A stretch of DNA of 64,000 nucleotides from contig JAQCAD010000008.1 in assembly GCA_027621915.1 (NCBI GenBank), forward strand, positions 1-64,000. The letters are read 5' to 3'. Every line of letters starts with the position of its first letter. The stretch's first letter is position 1. The position numbers were made by a program, and so were the translations under genes. This DNA comes from Pseudomonadota bacterium. Lineage in GTDB: Bacteria > Pseudomonadota > Gammaproteobacteria > Steroidobacterales > Woeseiaceae. The notes under the pieces are model-generated. The model ran no database searches. It saw nothing but the letters and a program-made list of their open reading frames with translations, and was not told where the DNA came from. This document shows positions 51,487-62,400 of this stretch, one piece after another.

Positions 51487-52959
51487 ATGTCCGAGCCTTC
51501 GTTCGTTTCGCTGATTCCCGTGTTCGTTACGCTGATCGTTGCTCTTGCGGCGCGCAACGTGCTCGTGGGTCTTTTTTCCGGTGTATTCGTCGGTGTTGCG
51601 ATGGTGGCCGATACTTCCGTGCTGTTGTTCGTGCCTGCACTGGTGCAAGACCACATCGTTCCGGAAATCGCCAATACCTATAACGCCAGCGTACTGGTGC
51701 TGCTCGTATTTATCGGTGGCTTCGTCAAATTGATTCAATTCTCCGGCGGTGGCACCGCTTTCGCGCAAGTCGCGGCGCGCTGGGTGTCTGGCAGAGCGCG
51801 CGCGCAGCTCGCGGCGTGGTTTGGTGGCGTAATGATTTTCTTCTCCGATCTCGGCACACCACTGATTGTCGGACCTGTGTTTCAGCCTCTGGTGGACCAA
51901 CTGAAAGTATCTCGACAAAAGCTTGCGTTCATTCTTGATTCGACATCGTCTCCCGTTGCCATCCTGATCCCGTTTATCGGCTGGGGTGTATTCATCATGA
52001 GCGTGATCGCTGATTCGTTTTCAGCCAATGGAGTTGCTACGTCGGAGTGGGATGCGTTTGTTTCCGCTATTCCCTATCAACTCTACGCGTGGCTTGCGAT
52101 CGCGATGGTGCCTGTCCTTACTGCATTGAATTTTGACTACGGAGCGATGGCGCAAGCCGAAAAAGAAACCGCGAACAAAGTCCAGATGCTGCCGATATCA
52201 CCGATTGGCACACACAGTCGTGCGAAACCCGTATTGGTATGGCTGCCGCTGCTCGTGCTCGGCGTTACGCTGTTCGCGACCCTCAACCATCATGGCTTTC
52301 CGTTTGCGCAGGTTGCGGGGTCAGATTTTCGGGCGGGTTTGTCAGCAGCTTATTTCCTGGCGGCGGTCGTGCTGGTCATCCTGATCGTCTACATGGGCGT
52401 GCAGGGTTTGCTCGATACATTCACCAGGTATATCGAGGGCATGACGGGAATGATGCCGATTGCAGCGACGCTCGTGCTCGCCTGGACGCTCGGGAGTGTG
52501 AGTGAAACACTCGGCACCGGCACTTTCGTCGCTGACATTGCGCGCGACGGATTGCCCGGGGGCTTGCTGCCTGCCGTGACGTTCCTGTTAGCCGCTGTCA
52601 TTTCGTTTGCGACCGGATCGTCGTGGGGCACGATCATAATCATGATGCCACTGGCGGTTCCGGCAGCGCTGGCTACCGGCGCTGCGTTGCCGGTGGCGAT
52701 CGGCGCCGTGCTATCCGGCGGATTGTTCGGCGACCATTCTTCGCCGGTCTCGGAAACAACTATACTTTCTTCGACAGGCGCGGGTACCACTCCGCTTGAA
52801 CATTTCCGCACACAGCTGCCCTATGCGCTGACCAATGGCGTAATCGCGCTAATCGGATTCGTCCTGGCCGGCTACCTGCACCTGCCCTGGATTTCGGTAT
52901 TCGCGATCGGAGGCCAGATCGCGATACTCTGGGCCCTCAGAAACCGCTTCGCGAAATAG
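51487..52959 (+). CDS. NhaC-family Na+/H+ antiporter or exchanger (copy 2)
   Basis: Inner-membrane transporter of 490 residues in the NhaC superfamily with about twelve helices. Family segments are FSDLGTPLIVGPVFQPLVD, LDSTSSPVAILIPFIGWG, FATGSSWGTIIIMMPLA and LFGDHSSPVSETTILSS. It matches the copy at 45.5 kb in layout but differs in sequence. No ribosome-binding site is visible: the 8 nt before ATG belong to a GGATCCGACCCC repeat. Moving the start downstream would cut into the first helix. Expression may therefore be leaderless or disturbed by the repeat. It is divergent from ggt. Confidence 0.88.
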   Translation: MSEPSFVSLIPVFVTLIVALAARNVLVGLFSGVFVGVAMVADTSVLLFVPALVQDHIVPEIANTYNASVLVLLVFIGGFVKLIQFSGGGTAFAQVAARWVSGRARAQLAAWFGGVMIFFSDLGTPLIVGPVFQPLVDQLKVSRQKLAFILDSTSSPVAILIPFIGWGVFIMSVIADSFSANGVATSEWDAFVSAIPYQLYAWLAIAMVPVLTALNFDYGAMAQAEKETANKVQMLPISPIGTHSRAKPVLVWLPLLVLGVTLFATLNHHGFPFAQVAGSDFRAGLSAAYFLAAVVLVILIVYMGVQGLLDTFTRYIEGMTGMMPIAATLVLAWTLGSVSETLGTGTFVADIARDGLPGGLLPAVTFLLAAVISFATGSSWGTIIIMMPLAVPAALATGAALPVAIGAVLSGGLFGDHSSPVSETTILSSTGAGTTPLEHFRTQLPYALTNGVIALIGFVLAGYLHLPWISVFAIGGQIAILWALRNRFAK

Positions 52960-53117
52960 AATGAGTCACGATTATTTCGTCGAGGCAACAAGAGCGGGCA
53001 GAGGAGTTTCCGGACAATTTTGAATCAGGCAATATGCTCAGTTGTCGGATAGAACAACGCGGTGGCAGATTGGTCTGAGCAGCAGACCGACCCTTAATTA
53101 ATCCAGGAAGAATGAAC

Positions 53118-54233
53118 ATGAAACGACCAACGCTCCTACTCCTCAGTTTCTTCGTGACGGCCTGCGCGACGGCTAACGAAGATTCGTGGCCGTTTGACGC
53201 TACTCCGGTAGCTCAGTTTGAAGAACCGTGGGCGATGACTTTCTTACCGGACGGTCGTTTGCTGGTTACTGAGAAGCCGGGCCGTGTGCTTATCGCCACA
53301 CAGGACGGGAAAAAATCCGCGCCGTTAGCGGGTGTTCCGGAAGTGGACTATGGCGGCCAGGGCGGACTCGGTGACGTTGTCCTTCATCCTGACTTCGCCG
53401 AAAACGGTGTTATCTATCTCAGCTATGTTGAGGCCGGCGATGACGACACGCGCGGTGCCGCACTTGCCCGCGGCACACTGACGCTCGACAACGGCGGCGG
53501 TGCGCTGCAAGACATGACGGTTATCTGGCGACAGGACCCCAAGGTCACAGGTCGCGGCCATTTCAGTCATCGCATCGCGTTCTCGCCGGACGGCTACCTG
53601 TTTGTTTCCTCTGGCGATCGGCAGAAGTTCGATCCGGCACAGGACATGAAAATGAACCTTGGCAAAGTCATTCGACTGCACGATGACGGATCCGTCCCGG
53701 ATGACAATCCATTCGCAGATCAGGGCGGCGTGACAGCACAGATTTGGTCACTTGGTCATCGGAACCTGCTTGGCCTTGCTTTCGATTCGCAAGGTCGCCT
53801 CTGGAACCAGGAAATGGGTCCGCAGCACGGCGATGAACTGAACCTTGTCAAGAAAGGCCATAACTATGGCTATCCAATCGTCTCTAACGGCGATCACTAC
53901 AGCGGCGAAGAGATTCCCGACCATGATACGCGTCCGGAATTCGAAGCGCCCAAAGCCTATTGGGTCCCCGCGATCTCGCCGGGTGGGTTGATGTTCTACG
54001 ATGGCGACATGTTCCCGGACTGGAAAGGCGACGCGTTTATCGGTGGTCTGAGCTCAATGTCGCTGGTGCGAGTCGAGTTCGACGGAGATGAAGCACGCGA
54101 AGCGGAGCGATTCGAAATGGGCCGGCGGATTCGCGAAGAAGAGCAGGGGCCGGACGGCGCGATCTGGATTCTTGAAGATCAGCGCGACGGCGAGGGTGGA
54201 AGGCTATTGAAGCTGACGCCGAAAGCGCGATAA
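53118..54233 (+). CDS. PQQ-dependent sugar dehydrogenase-like lipoprotein
   Basis: Periplasmic six-bladed propeller of the soluble aldose dehydrogenase (YliI/Asd) group, 371 residues with lipobox FVTAC (Cys16). Typical features are [39 protein letters not shown] and [18 protein letters not shown], the last providing PQQ/Ca-site residues. ATG 53118 has AGGAAG 7 nt upstream, better than ATG 53112. It heads a run of six closely packed genes up to 59284. PQQ biosynthesis genes are not in the window, and some homologues do not use PQQ, so activity needs proof. Confidence 0.85.
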   Translation: MKRPTLLLLSFFVTACATANEDSWPFDATPVAQFEEPWAMTFLPDGRLLVTEKPGRVLIATQDGKKSAPLAGVPEVDYGGQGGLGDVVLHPDFAENGVIYLSYVEAGDDDTRGAALARGTLTLDNGGGALQDMTVIWRQDPKVTGRGHFSHRIAFSPDGYLFVSSGDRQKFDPAQDMKMNLGKVIRLHDDGSVPDDNPFADQGGVTAQIWSLGHRNLLGLAFDSQGRLWNQEMGPQHGDELNLVKKGHNYGYPIVSNGDHYSGEEIPDHDTRPEFEAPKAYWVPAISPGGLMFYDGDMFPDWKGDAFIGGLSSMSLVRVEFDGDEAREAERFEMGRRIREEEQGPDGAIWILEDQRDGEGGRLLKLTPKAR

Positions 54234-54235
54234 CC

Positions 54236-54646
54236 GTGCGAACCGGTCAGTGCCTGTGTGGTGCCGTGCGATTCAAGGCGGCATATGTGCAATCAGGCTA
54301 CTCCGCTTGCCACTGCGTAATGTGTCAACGATGGGCAAGCGGGCCCTTCTTGTCGGCATCGGTCGAGAAAGTTGAGTTTCAGGGGGAAGAGAACCTCACG
54401 CGTTACCGGTCGTCCGAGTGGGCCGAGCGCGCGTTCTGCAGCATTTGTGGTTCCAACCTGTACTTTCGCGTTCTGAAACTGGACAACGTCGAAATGTGCG
54501 TCGGCGTATTTGATGACAAAGAAGGTCTCGTCTTGAGCAGTGAAATTTTCGTGGACCGAAAGCCTGACAGCTATGCGTTCGCGGGCGATCATCCGCGCCT
54601 GACAGAAAAGGAAGCCCTCGAAAAATACTCCAGCCTTGCGAAGTAG
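54236..54646 (+). CDS. GFA-family zinc-binding protein
   Basis: A 136-residue protein of the GFA/CENP-V family, which includes S-(hydroxymethyl)glutathione synthase. Zinc cysteines are Cys6, Cys8, Cys25, Cys27, Cys30, Cys68 and Cys71 (CLCGAVRF, ACHCVMCQRW, FCSICGSN). The GTG start at 54236 is 2 nt after the previous stop, so translation is coupled. A role in glutathione-formaldehyde handling could be linked to demethylation elsewhere in the window, yet most family members have no known substrate. Confidence 0.85.
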   Translation: MRTGQCLCGAVRFKAAYVQSGYSACHCVMCQRWASGPFLSASVEKVEFQGEENLTRYRSSEWAERAFCSICGSNLYFRVLKLDNVEMCVGVFDDKEGLVLSSEIFVDRKPDSYAFAGDHPRLTEKEALEKYSSLAK

Positions 54647-54655
54647 CGACGGCCA

Positions 54656-55333
54656 ATGGGCGAGCAAGCGGGGCCAGAGGTATCTGAAAGTTGGGTCAAC
54701 AAAGTCGAGCTCGCGATCGCGATCGCGCTGCAGATCAGTATATTCCTGGTCACCGTCGGTGCGTTTGTTGAGGCGCAATGGCTTGTCGCCTTTAATGGCG
54801 CGCTTGTACTTATCCTGAGTTTTGCACCGGCGATCATCGAGCGGCGCCTTCGCGTGCCGCTGCCGGTTGAACTGACGCTTATTACCTGCGTTTTTCTCTA
54901 CGCCAGTTTTGCCCTGGGTGAGGTGCGTGACTTTTATGAAAAGATCTGGTGGTGGGATCTCGCACTGCATGGACTGTCCGCGCTAACGGTCGGCATCATT
55001 GGTTTCTTGAGTATCTACGTGTTCTATATGACGCGGCGGATTCGTGTCGCGGCGGGCTGGATAGCCACGATTACTTTCGCACTGGCAGTTTCTGTAGGCA
55101 CGATCTGGGAGATATTCGAATTCTCGATGGACTGGTACTTCGGCTTTAATATGCAGAAATCCGGGCTGACTGACACAATGACTGACCTGGCTATCAACGC
55201 GGCTGGTGCGGCAATCGCCGCGGCAATTGGTTACTTTTATGTTTATGGCGAAGATAGCCTCCTTGGCCACCGCCTGATTCAGGCCATGGCAAGGCATAAA
55301 AATAGAAAAGAGGCACGTCAGTCAAGTGAGTAA
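54656..55333 (+). CDS. Inner-membrane DUF2238-like protein
   Basis: A 225-residue membrane protein with six hydrophobic helices. YEKIWWWDLALHGLSALTVG, TIWEIFEFSMD and GLTDTMTDLAINAAGA form the conserved acidic and aromatic core known from DUF2238 (YjdF-like) proteins. Its function is unknown. It sits 9 nt behind the GFA gene and 36 nt before the NCS1 permease gene, so it is part of the operon, though not obviously of its pathway. Confidence 0.75.
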   Translation: MGEQAGPEVSESWVNKVELAIAIALQISIFLVTVGAFVEAQWLVAFNGALVLILSFAPAIIERRLRVPLPVELTLITCVFLYASFALGEVRDFYEKIWWWDLALHGLSALTVGIIGFLSIYVFYMTRRIRVAAGWIATITFALAVSVGTIWEIFEFSMDWYFGFNMQKSGLTDTMTDLAINAAGAAIAAAIGYFYVYGEDSLLGHRLIQAMARHKNRKEARQSSE

Positions 55334-55369
55334 TCCAGAAGTTTCCGGGCCTGTCGGCGGTTCCGGCGA

Positions 55370-56635
55370 GTGAATTCCGACGCGAGTTCGCGCACGCCGG
55401 TTCCTAAATCGGAAGCCGTCAGCGGATTTCAGATCGGCGTTGTTATCATCGGCATCTCGATCACGTTGCCACTGATGTACAGCGCGGGTGAGCTGGCACA
55501 GGGAGTCGGGTTTTCGCGCGCCATGATCGCTGTCGTCGCCGGCGCAATTATCCTGAGTCTGATGTCGGTTCCCGCTTCCATTGTTGGAGTCCGGACGCGA
55601 CTGTCGAGTTACATGATCATCGAGCATACCTTTGGTTATGCCGGTGCGAAGTTTGTCAACTTCTGGTTTGGCCTGTTCCTTCTCGGCTGGTACGCGGTAA
55701 CAGCAGAATTGTTCGGGCGCACATTGTTTCTCGCGGCGAACGAGCTGACGCCGCTGAGCCTCGGCGAACCGGTATACACGATGCTCAGTAGCATCCTGGT
55801 CATTGCAACAACAATCTACGGATTCAGGGCGATAGATCGACTCGCGTTGATTGCAGTTCCTTTTCTTCTGCTTGCGCTCGCATCCGTCGTCATTATCTCG
55901 CTTCGTCAATCGAACTTTGCGGACCTGCTTGTCGTCGAAGGCATCGGCATGGATATGCCGACGGCAATCTCTGCCGTTGTTGGCGCGGCGATAGTTGGTG
56001 TCGTATTGATGCCCGATCTGACGCGCTATGCTCGTAATACGCGCGACTGCGTTGTTGCATCATTCCTTGGCCAGGGCGGCGGAATCATCATTGCCTATGT
56101 GTTTGGCATGATCCCGGTACTTGTCTGGAATGAACTTGAACCAATGACCTACATGTTCATGGTTGGTTTTGGTGGCCTGGCGCTGGCTGTCCTGGTATTC
56201 GCGACCTGGACGACGAACGTGATTAACCTGTATTCCACGGCGCTCGCTGCGCGCGCGTCAGTGCCGATTGGAAACTACCGACTGGTCGTCATTATCAGCG
56301 GCATCCTGGGAACCGCAGCCGCTGTTATCGGCGTTGCAGATCACCTGATTAACTTCCTGGTCGTGCTCGGCCTTCTCGTGCCGCCAATCGCCGGCGTGTA
56401 TCTGTGTGATTTCTTTGTACTCGGGCGCACCGATTTTTCTCCAAAGCACCTTGAAAATCGTCCCGCGGTCAAGGTCAACGCGATGATTGCCGGCATTGGC
56501 AGCGGCATCATCGCGACCTGGATGTATTTTTCCGATTACTCACTGACGACTGTCGCCCCAATTGATTCGTTGATCATAGCTCTGGTTGTTTATCTCGGAC
56601 TGGAGATGGCTGGTCGAAAGATGGGCAAGACTTAA
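55370..56635 (+). CDS. NCS1-type nucleobase/hydantoin permease
   Basis: Cation-coupled permease of the purine-cytosine/hydantoin family (CodB-like), 421 residues with about twelve helices. Segments include GISITLPLMYSAGELAQ near the N-terminus, GAAIVGVVLMPDLTRYARN in the middle and AGVYLCDFFVLGRTDFS near the end. The GTG start at 55370 is accepted in the absence of a better codon. The next gene is HyuA, 1 nt away, so the natural substrate may be hydantoin, oxoproline or another cyclic amide instead of cytosine. Confidence 0.87.
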   Translation: MNSDASSRTPVPKSEAVSGFQIGVVIIGISITLPLMYSAGELAQGVGFSRAMIAVVAGAIILSLMSVPASIVGVRTRLSSYMIIEHTFGYAGAKFVNFWFGLFLLGWYAVTAELFGRTLFLAANELTPLSLGEPVYTMLSSILVIATTIYGFRAIDRLALIAVPFLLLALASVVIISLRQSNFADLLVVEGIGMDMPTAISAVVGAAIVGVVLMPDLTRYARNTRDCVVASFLGQGGGIIIAYVFGMIPVLVWNELEPMTYMFMVGFGGLALAVLVFATWTTNVINLYSTALAARASVPIGNYRLVVIISGILGTAAAVIGVADHLINFLVVLGLLVPPIAGVYLCDFFVLGRTDFSPKHLENRPAVKVNAMIAGIGSGIIATWMYFSDYSLTTVAPIDSLIIALVVYLGLEMAGRKMGKT

Positions 56636-56636
56636 T

Positions 56637-58193
56637 ATGCGAGTTGGAATCGATGTTGGCGGTACGCACACCGATGCAGTGGTGCTCGATGGCCAGGACG
56701 TCATCACCTCAACCAAGGTGCTGACGTCGCAAAATATCAAAGATGGTGTCGTAAACGCGCTTGACGAAATCCTGACCGCGAGCGGCATTGCCCATAATGA
56801 AATCGATGCGGTGATGATCGGAACAACGCAGTTTACAAATGCTGTCATTCAGCGGCGCGACCTTGCGCCGACTGCAATCATTCGTGTGGCACTGCCGTCC
56901 GGCGAGCTCGTACCGCCAATGATTGACTGGCCAGACGATATCGCCGCCGAACTGGGTCGGCATGTCTACATGATTCATGGAGGGCGGACCTATGACGGTT
57001 TTCCGATAGCGCCGCTTTCCGACGACGAAATAGACAAGGTCATCGATGACATTCGCGCGAAAGGCATTCGGCTGGTTGCGATATCGGCCGTGTTTTCGCC
57101 CTCCGACCCGACGCAGGAGGAGTATGTTGCCGCCCGTGTAAGAGCAAGGTTTCCCGAGGCTCGCGTCACGCCATCACACAGTATTGGTCGCATGGGTTTG
57201 CTCGAACGGGAGAATGCGGCGCTGTTGAATGCCAGCTTGCTGCCGCTGGCGGAAAAGGTTGTGAATTCGTTCGCCGCAGCGTTGCAAGAACGGCGGATCG
57301 AGTGTCCCTTCTATATCAGCCAGAATGACGGCACGCTGATGTCCGCGGAATTCGCGGCCGAGTTTCCGGCGCTGACTTTCGCTTCCGGCCCGACGAACTC
57401 GCTGCGAGGCGCCAGTTTACTAACGCAACTCAATGATGCCGTGGTTGTCGATATAGGTGGAACCACATCTGACATCGGTGTTTTACAGGACGGCTTTCCG
57501 CGGCAATCGAACATTGCGATTGAGGTCGGGGGCGTACGAACGAATTTTCGGATGCCGGATATTCAGGCGATTGGGCTTGGCGGCGGAAGTCTCGTCAGAA
57601 ATGACGGTGCCACGATCGGACCGCAGTCTGTCGGCTATCGACTGGTAACGGATGGCATGGTATTCGGCGGCGACACATTGACGGCGACCGACGTTGCCGT
57701 AGCGGCAGGTTACGCGGACATCGGTGATAAGAGAAAAGTCGCGGCACTGGATGCGTCGATGGTCGAAACGGCGATAGCGAAAATTCATGACATCATCGAT
57801 AACGGCATCGATCAGATGAAGTCGAGTCGGGAGCCTGTGCCGGTCATCCTGGTCGGTGGCGGCGCTGTCCTGGTTTCGCGAAGCCTCGGATCTGCTTCGG
57901 AAATTCGTCGGCCGGAGCACTCCGGTGTAGCCAATGCAATCGGTGCGGCGAACGCGCAGGTTGGCAGTGAGGCGGAGCGCATCGTTTCGTACCGGCGCAT
58001 ACCGCGTGAAACGGTACTTAATGAGATGACAGCGGAACTAACGTCCGGACTGGTGCAGGCGGGCGCGGATCCGGACACGGTTCGGATCGCAGATATAGAA
58101 GAGACCGCGATTTCCTATATGGCTGACGAGTCAACCCGGATTCGGGTCAAGTTGGTAGGTGATTTGTCAATCGCGAAGCGGAGAAACAGCTGA
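56637..58193 (+). CDS. hyuA: Hydantoinase/oxoprolinase family protein (HyuA type)
   Basis: ATP-dependent cyclic amide hydrolase A subunit with an actin-like fold, 518 residues. The phosphate-binding motif opens the protein (GIDVGGTHTDAVV, residues 4-16), and DIGGTTSDIGVL recurs near residue 280. Known enzymes open 5-oxoproline or hydantoins together with a HyuB subunit. No HyuB-type gene is present; the partner here is a DUF917 protein, whose ATG overlaps the stop codon by one base. The ATG at 56637 is one nucleotide after the permease stop. Confidence 0.87.
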   Translation: MRVGIDVGGTHTDAVVLDGQDVITSTKVLTSQNIKDGVVNALDEILTASGIAHNEIDAVMIGTTQFTNAVIQRRDLAPTAIIRVALPSGELVPPMIDWPDDIAAELGRHVYMIHGGRTYDGFPIAPLSDDEIDKVIDDIRAKGIRLVAISAVFSPSDPTQEEYVAARVRARFPEARVTPSHSIGRMGLLERENAALLNASLLPLAEKVVNSFAAALQERRIECPFYISQNDGTLMSAEFAAEFPALTFASGPTNSLRGASLLTQLNDAVVVDIGGTTSDIGVLQDGFPRQSNIAIEVGGVRTNFRMPDIQAIGLGGGSLVRNDGATIGPQSVGYRLVTDGMVFGGDTLTATDVAVAAGYADIGDKRKVAALDASMVETAIAKIHDIIDNGIDQMKSSREPVPVILVGGGAVLVSRSLGSASEIRRPEHSGVANAIGAANAQVGSEAERIVSYRRIPRETVLNEMTAELTSGLVQAGADPDTVRIADIEETAISYMADESTRIRVKLVGDLSIAKRRNS

Positions 58194-59284
58194 TGCCGGT
58201 GACCATCACGCACGCCGATATAGCCGATCTGTGCTGTGGGTCAGTGTTTCTCGCTACCGGTGGTGGCGGTGACCCTTACGTAAGCCAGATCCTCGTCGAG
58301 CAGGCGTTGAAAAAACATGGTGCCGTAGATCTCGTACCGCTCGCTGACGTGCCGGATGATGCGTTCGTTGTGGCAATCGGAGAAGTGGGTGCGCCGACGG
58401 TCAGTCTTGAGCAGTTGCCGATCGGCACGGAGTGTCTCGATGCCGTCGATCGTTTCGAGGCATGGGTTGGGAAAAAAATTACACACATCGTTTCATTCGA
58501 GGTCGGCGGAGCCAATTCGGTTATTCCGTTGATTGCTGCTGCGGCGAAAAAAATCCCGCTCATCGATGGTGACGGCATGGGCCGTGCGCTGCCGGAAGCG
58601 CAGATGATGACGTTTGCGATTGAGGGTGTACGACCAACCCCGGCGGTCGCGGTTGACTACGCGGGTGGTGCGACCTATTTCGATACGGCAGATACTCTGT
58701 TGTACGAGCGTCAGATCAGAAATATCGCGATGGCAATGGGAGGCATGGTTTTCACGGCCGAGCATCCGATGTCAGCCGAGGAGGCGCGTCGCGCCATCGT
58801 GCCCGGCACTATCAGCTTCGCGCTCGAGGTTGGTCGCACGCTGACCCGCCACTACGGCAATGCGAAGCACGTCGAGGCACCCCTTAGAGCGCTCTTTGAC
58901 CGGTCTGACTACGGCATCCTGAAGCACCTCTACACGGGAAAGATCGTCGACATCAATCGCAAGATCGTGGGTGGGTTCGACGTCGGTGAGGCAACGATTG
59001 AATCGGTGGGTGGCAATGCACCAGCAATGAAATTATCGATCAAGAATGAATTCCTGGTAGCGACCGTCGATGGGCGAGTCGTTGCTTCCGTTCCCGACCT
59101 GATCACGATGGTGGACCACGAGACGTCGTCGCCGATCAATTCAGAACGAATCCACTACGGGCAGCGGGTTACCGTATTTGGGATTGGTTGCCCACCGCAC
59201 TACCGGAGCGAGCGGGCCTTAAAGGTCGTCGCTCCGAGGGCATTCGGCTTCGATTTCGATTTTGTTCCGATCGAAAAGTTATAA
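58193..59284 (+). CDS. DUF917 family protein
   Basis: A 363-residue protein of DUF917, a family without proven activity that often stands beside HyuA-like genes. Conserved patches are FLATGGGGDPYV (residues about 19-30), SFEVGGANSVIPLI, IDGDGMGRALPEAQMMTF and FDVGEATIESVGG. The glycine-rich and acidic motifs suggest nucleotide or metal binding. Coupling to hyuA (TGATG) implies a heteromeric or sequential enzyme. It closes the six-gene run; no clear terminator was seen before the TonB receptor gene. Confidence 0.83.
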   Translation: MPVTITHADIADLCCGSVFLATGGGGDPYVSQILVEQALKKHGAVDLVPLADVPDDAFVVAIGEVGAPTVSLEQLPIGTECLDAVDRFEAWVGKKITHIVSFEVGGANSVIPLIAAAAKKIPLIDGDGMGRALPEAQMMTFAIEGVRPTPAVAVDYAGGATYFDTADTLLYERQIRNIAMAMGGMVFTAEHPMSAEEARRAIVPGTISFALEVGRTLTRHYGNAKHVEAPLRALFDRSDYGILKHLYTGKIVDINRKIVGGFDVGEATIESVGGNAPAMKLSIKNEFLVATVDGRVVASVPDLITMVDHETSSPINSERIHYGQRVTVFGIGCPPHYRSERALKVVAPRAFGFDFDFVPIEKL

Positions 59285-59498
59285 ACACGGCCAGGCCCGG
59301 CTGACAAAAATCTGTTGCTCTCCAGCAACGTTGCCCTGGTAGCCGAACATTGACAATGGCCGTGAGAACGGCTATGACTAAGCCTATCAAGATATTTGGT
59401 GATTCTGAGCCGGTTTGACTACTTTTGTTGCCTGATACCAACAATAGAGATCGGCGGCCAGATTTTTGTTCGCGCTTGTGAATCTAGAGGGAATGACG

Positions 59499-62400
59499 AT
59501 GCAATCTTCACTCGGTAGGAAGTGGTTGACCAATGGTCTGACGTTCGCCTTATCTGCGTTGGGACTCTGCGTATTTTCCGGAACCGTCTCGGCCCAGGGG
59601 GAGCAGGTTGAGGAAATAACGGTAACGGGTTCCCGTATCGCACGTGATGCGAACCTGACCGGCGCGCTGCCGGTTCAGTCGGTCAGTGAACAGGAAATTC
59701 AGATGTCGGGCGAGTTTTCGTTGACGGACGTCGTTAATGATGTACCTGCGCTGCTGTCCTCGACGTCATCTGAGAGTTCGATCGACTCGGCATTTTCCGA
59801 CGGTGCGAATATTCTTAATCTTCGCGGCCTTGGCTCCAACCGGACGCTGACGCTTGTTGATGGTCGCCGTCATGTCGGCGGAGTACAGGGTTCGGCGGCT
59901 GTGGACGTCGGCTCGATCCCGATGCGACTGGTCGAGCGGGTTGAAGTGCTGACCGGCGGCGCATCCGCTATTTACGGCGCTGATGCAGTCACCGGTGTGG
60001 TCAACTTCATCCTCAAGGATGACTACGAAGGTTTCAATATTGATGCCAGCTACGGCATGTCCGGTGAGGCCGATGGCGCTCAGACGGCATTAACCGCGAC
60101 CTGGGGCACCAATTTTGCAGGTGACCGAGGCAACATCGCTGTTTCCGTCGACTACCGTACTGACGAAGGCCTGAAGATGGGTGACCGGCCGGGCGCCAAT
60201 TTCGGCACAGGTGGAGACTGGGTGAACCCCGCGCTGCGATTCCAGCGCGGTGAAATTGGTGGTTCGACACCTTTGTTTGAACAGTACTACGACTACACGA
60301 ATACGGGCCTGATCAACTATGGACTTCGTATTCCGACAGCGGACAGTTTTATTGCCAACTACAATACGGCATTTGGTACCACACTGACTACCGGCGATCT
60401 GTCGTCAGAGGAAATGGCGCTGATCAGCCGCGCAGCAACGGCCCCGCAACGTGCAGTACATCCCGAAGTCACGTTTCCGTTCACCGGTGGTTACGGTTAT
60501 GTGGGCCCCGGCGAGGGCTTTGGTTTCGGCGGCTGGGACGCGGAAGAGCCGGTCGACCTGAATAACAATGGCACGCCGGATTGCCTCGATTCGTTTACCG
60601 GCTACAACTCGTCGTTGACCGGTGCTGCGTCATTCGGCGTTGTCGGTGGTTGCTGGCGCGTCGACCAGGATGGCTCCTATTCGGTCGTTGAGGATGGTCT
60701 GGTGTCCGGTAACTTCCAGGGATTTGGTGGCAGTTCCTATGACGTCTACCGGCAGGACTATTACGACTTCCTGCTGCCGGACGACAAGGTGTCTGTCAAT
60801 GTCATGGGCCACTTCGATGTCACTGACTCGACCACATTATTCGGTGAGCTTAAATACGTATCCCAGGAAACGGATACCGCTGCCGACCCCAATTCATTCT
60901 GGGATCTCATTCTCGGACAGCCTGACAATCCATTCCTGCCACCATTCCTGCAGACCATTGCAGCTAGCACCGGTGGCGTCAGCATTACGCCCGATCCGAT
61001 TGGTTTTCGTGCCCATCGCACGACCGAGAGAGATACATTCCGCGCGGTTGTTGGTATGGAAGGCGAACTGGACAACGGCTGGGGATATGAAATTTCCGCA
61101 AATTACGGTCGGTTCGAGCAAGAGATTTCCCGAACCAATCAAATTGTTAATGATCGCTGGTTCGCGGCGCTGGATGCGACTACTGATGTCAATGGAAATC
61201 CGGTCTGTCGTTCGTCGATAGATCCGTTGACGCCTCCTGGAAATACGCCGTTCGAAATACCGGCGTATGAGGCAGGTTATTTCACATTTACGCCGGGCGA
61301 CGGATCTTGTGTGCCGCTCGACATGTGGAATGGTCTTGGAGGAATTACCCAGGCTGCGAAAGACTTCATGACGACCGACACGTGGGACAAGCTGGTTATG
61401 GATCAGTTCGTGTTTTCGGCGTTCCTGACCGGCGACTCATCGGGCTTTTTCGAGATGCCGGCTGGCGCAATCAGTTTTGCGGCCGGCCTTGAGTATCGTG
61501 ACGAATCTTCCGACGCACAGTTCGATCCCTGGCAGCGAGGCGTGATTCCTGCGGGCGCACCATTTGCGGCGGGTACTCAGATTTCCGATTACTCGGCAAA
61601 CAGTTCACTCGTGTTTCGGCCACAGCTGTCGACCAAGAACGAGAACGGAAGCTATGACGTAACCGACGTTTTCGTCGAAGCGTCAATTCCGCTGTTACGC
61701 GATGCTGCAATGGCCAAAGAGCTGACGCTGGATTTTGCGGCCAGGCTGTCTGATTATTCGACAATCGGACAAACGACGACCTGGAAGACGAACCTGATCT
61801 GGGCGCCTGCGGACTCTTTCGCGGTACGTGGAACATACTCGGAAGCGGTACGCGCGCCGAATATCACGGAGCTTTTTGGCCCTGAGGTTGGTCTCAACTT
61901 CCGTCCGGATGATCCTTGCGATGCGGCGCAAATCGCTGCAATCGCTGTAGATAACCCGACGCTGGCTGCTCAGACTCAGGCCAATTGCGTGGCGGTATTC
62001 AACTCGTTCGGCCTCGACCCGTTTGTGGCCGGCGTTTATTCCTTTGCCGATCCGCTGTCTGCGTCATTCGGCGGTCTGACAGGCGGCAATCGACTGTTGC
62101 AGGAAGAAACGGCCGAAACATTTACGATTGGTTTCGTATTCCAGCCTGATTTCGTGCAAGGCCTGAGCCTGACAGTTGACTACTGGGACATCAGCATCGC
62201 GGATGCGATCGAGGCAGTTTCTGCTCAGAATATCGTCGACGGCTGTTATCAGGGCGCTGTATTGAATACCGCGTTCTGTGCCTTATCAGGACGCAATGAG
62301 GATCCTTTGTCTGCCCAGTATGGGGGCTTCAACTTCCTCCGCCAGACGACGCTGAACTTTGCGAAGGTTGAGACCAGTGGCATCGATTTTTCCGTGAAAT

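Noticed and set aside
59314-59329. Terminator after the DUF917 gene (GTTGCT-CTCC-AGCAAC)
   Set aside because: The stem is only 6 bp and no T-run follows, so termination there cannot be supported.
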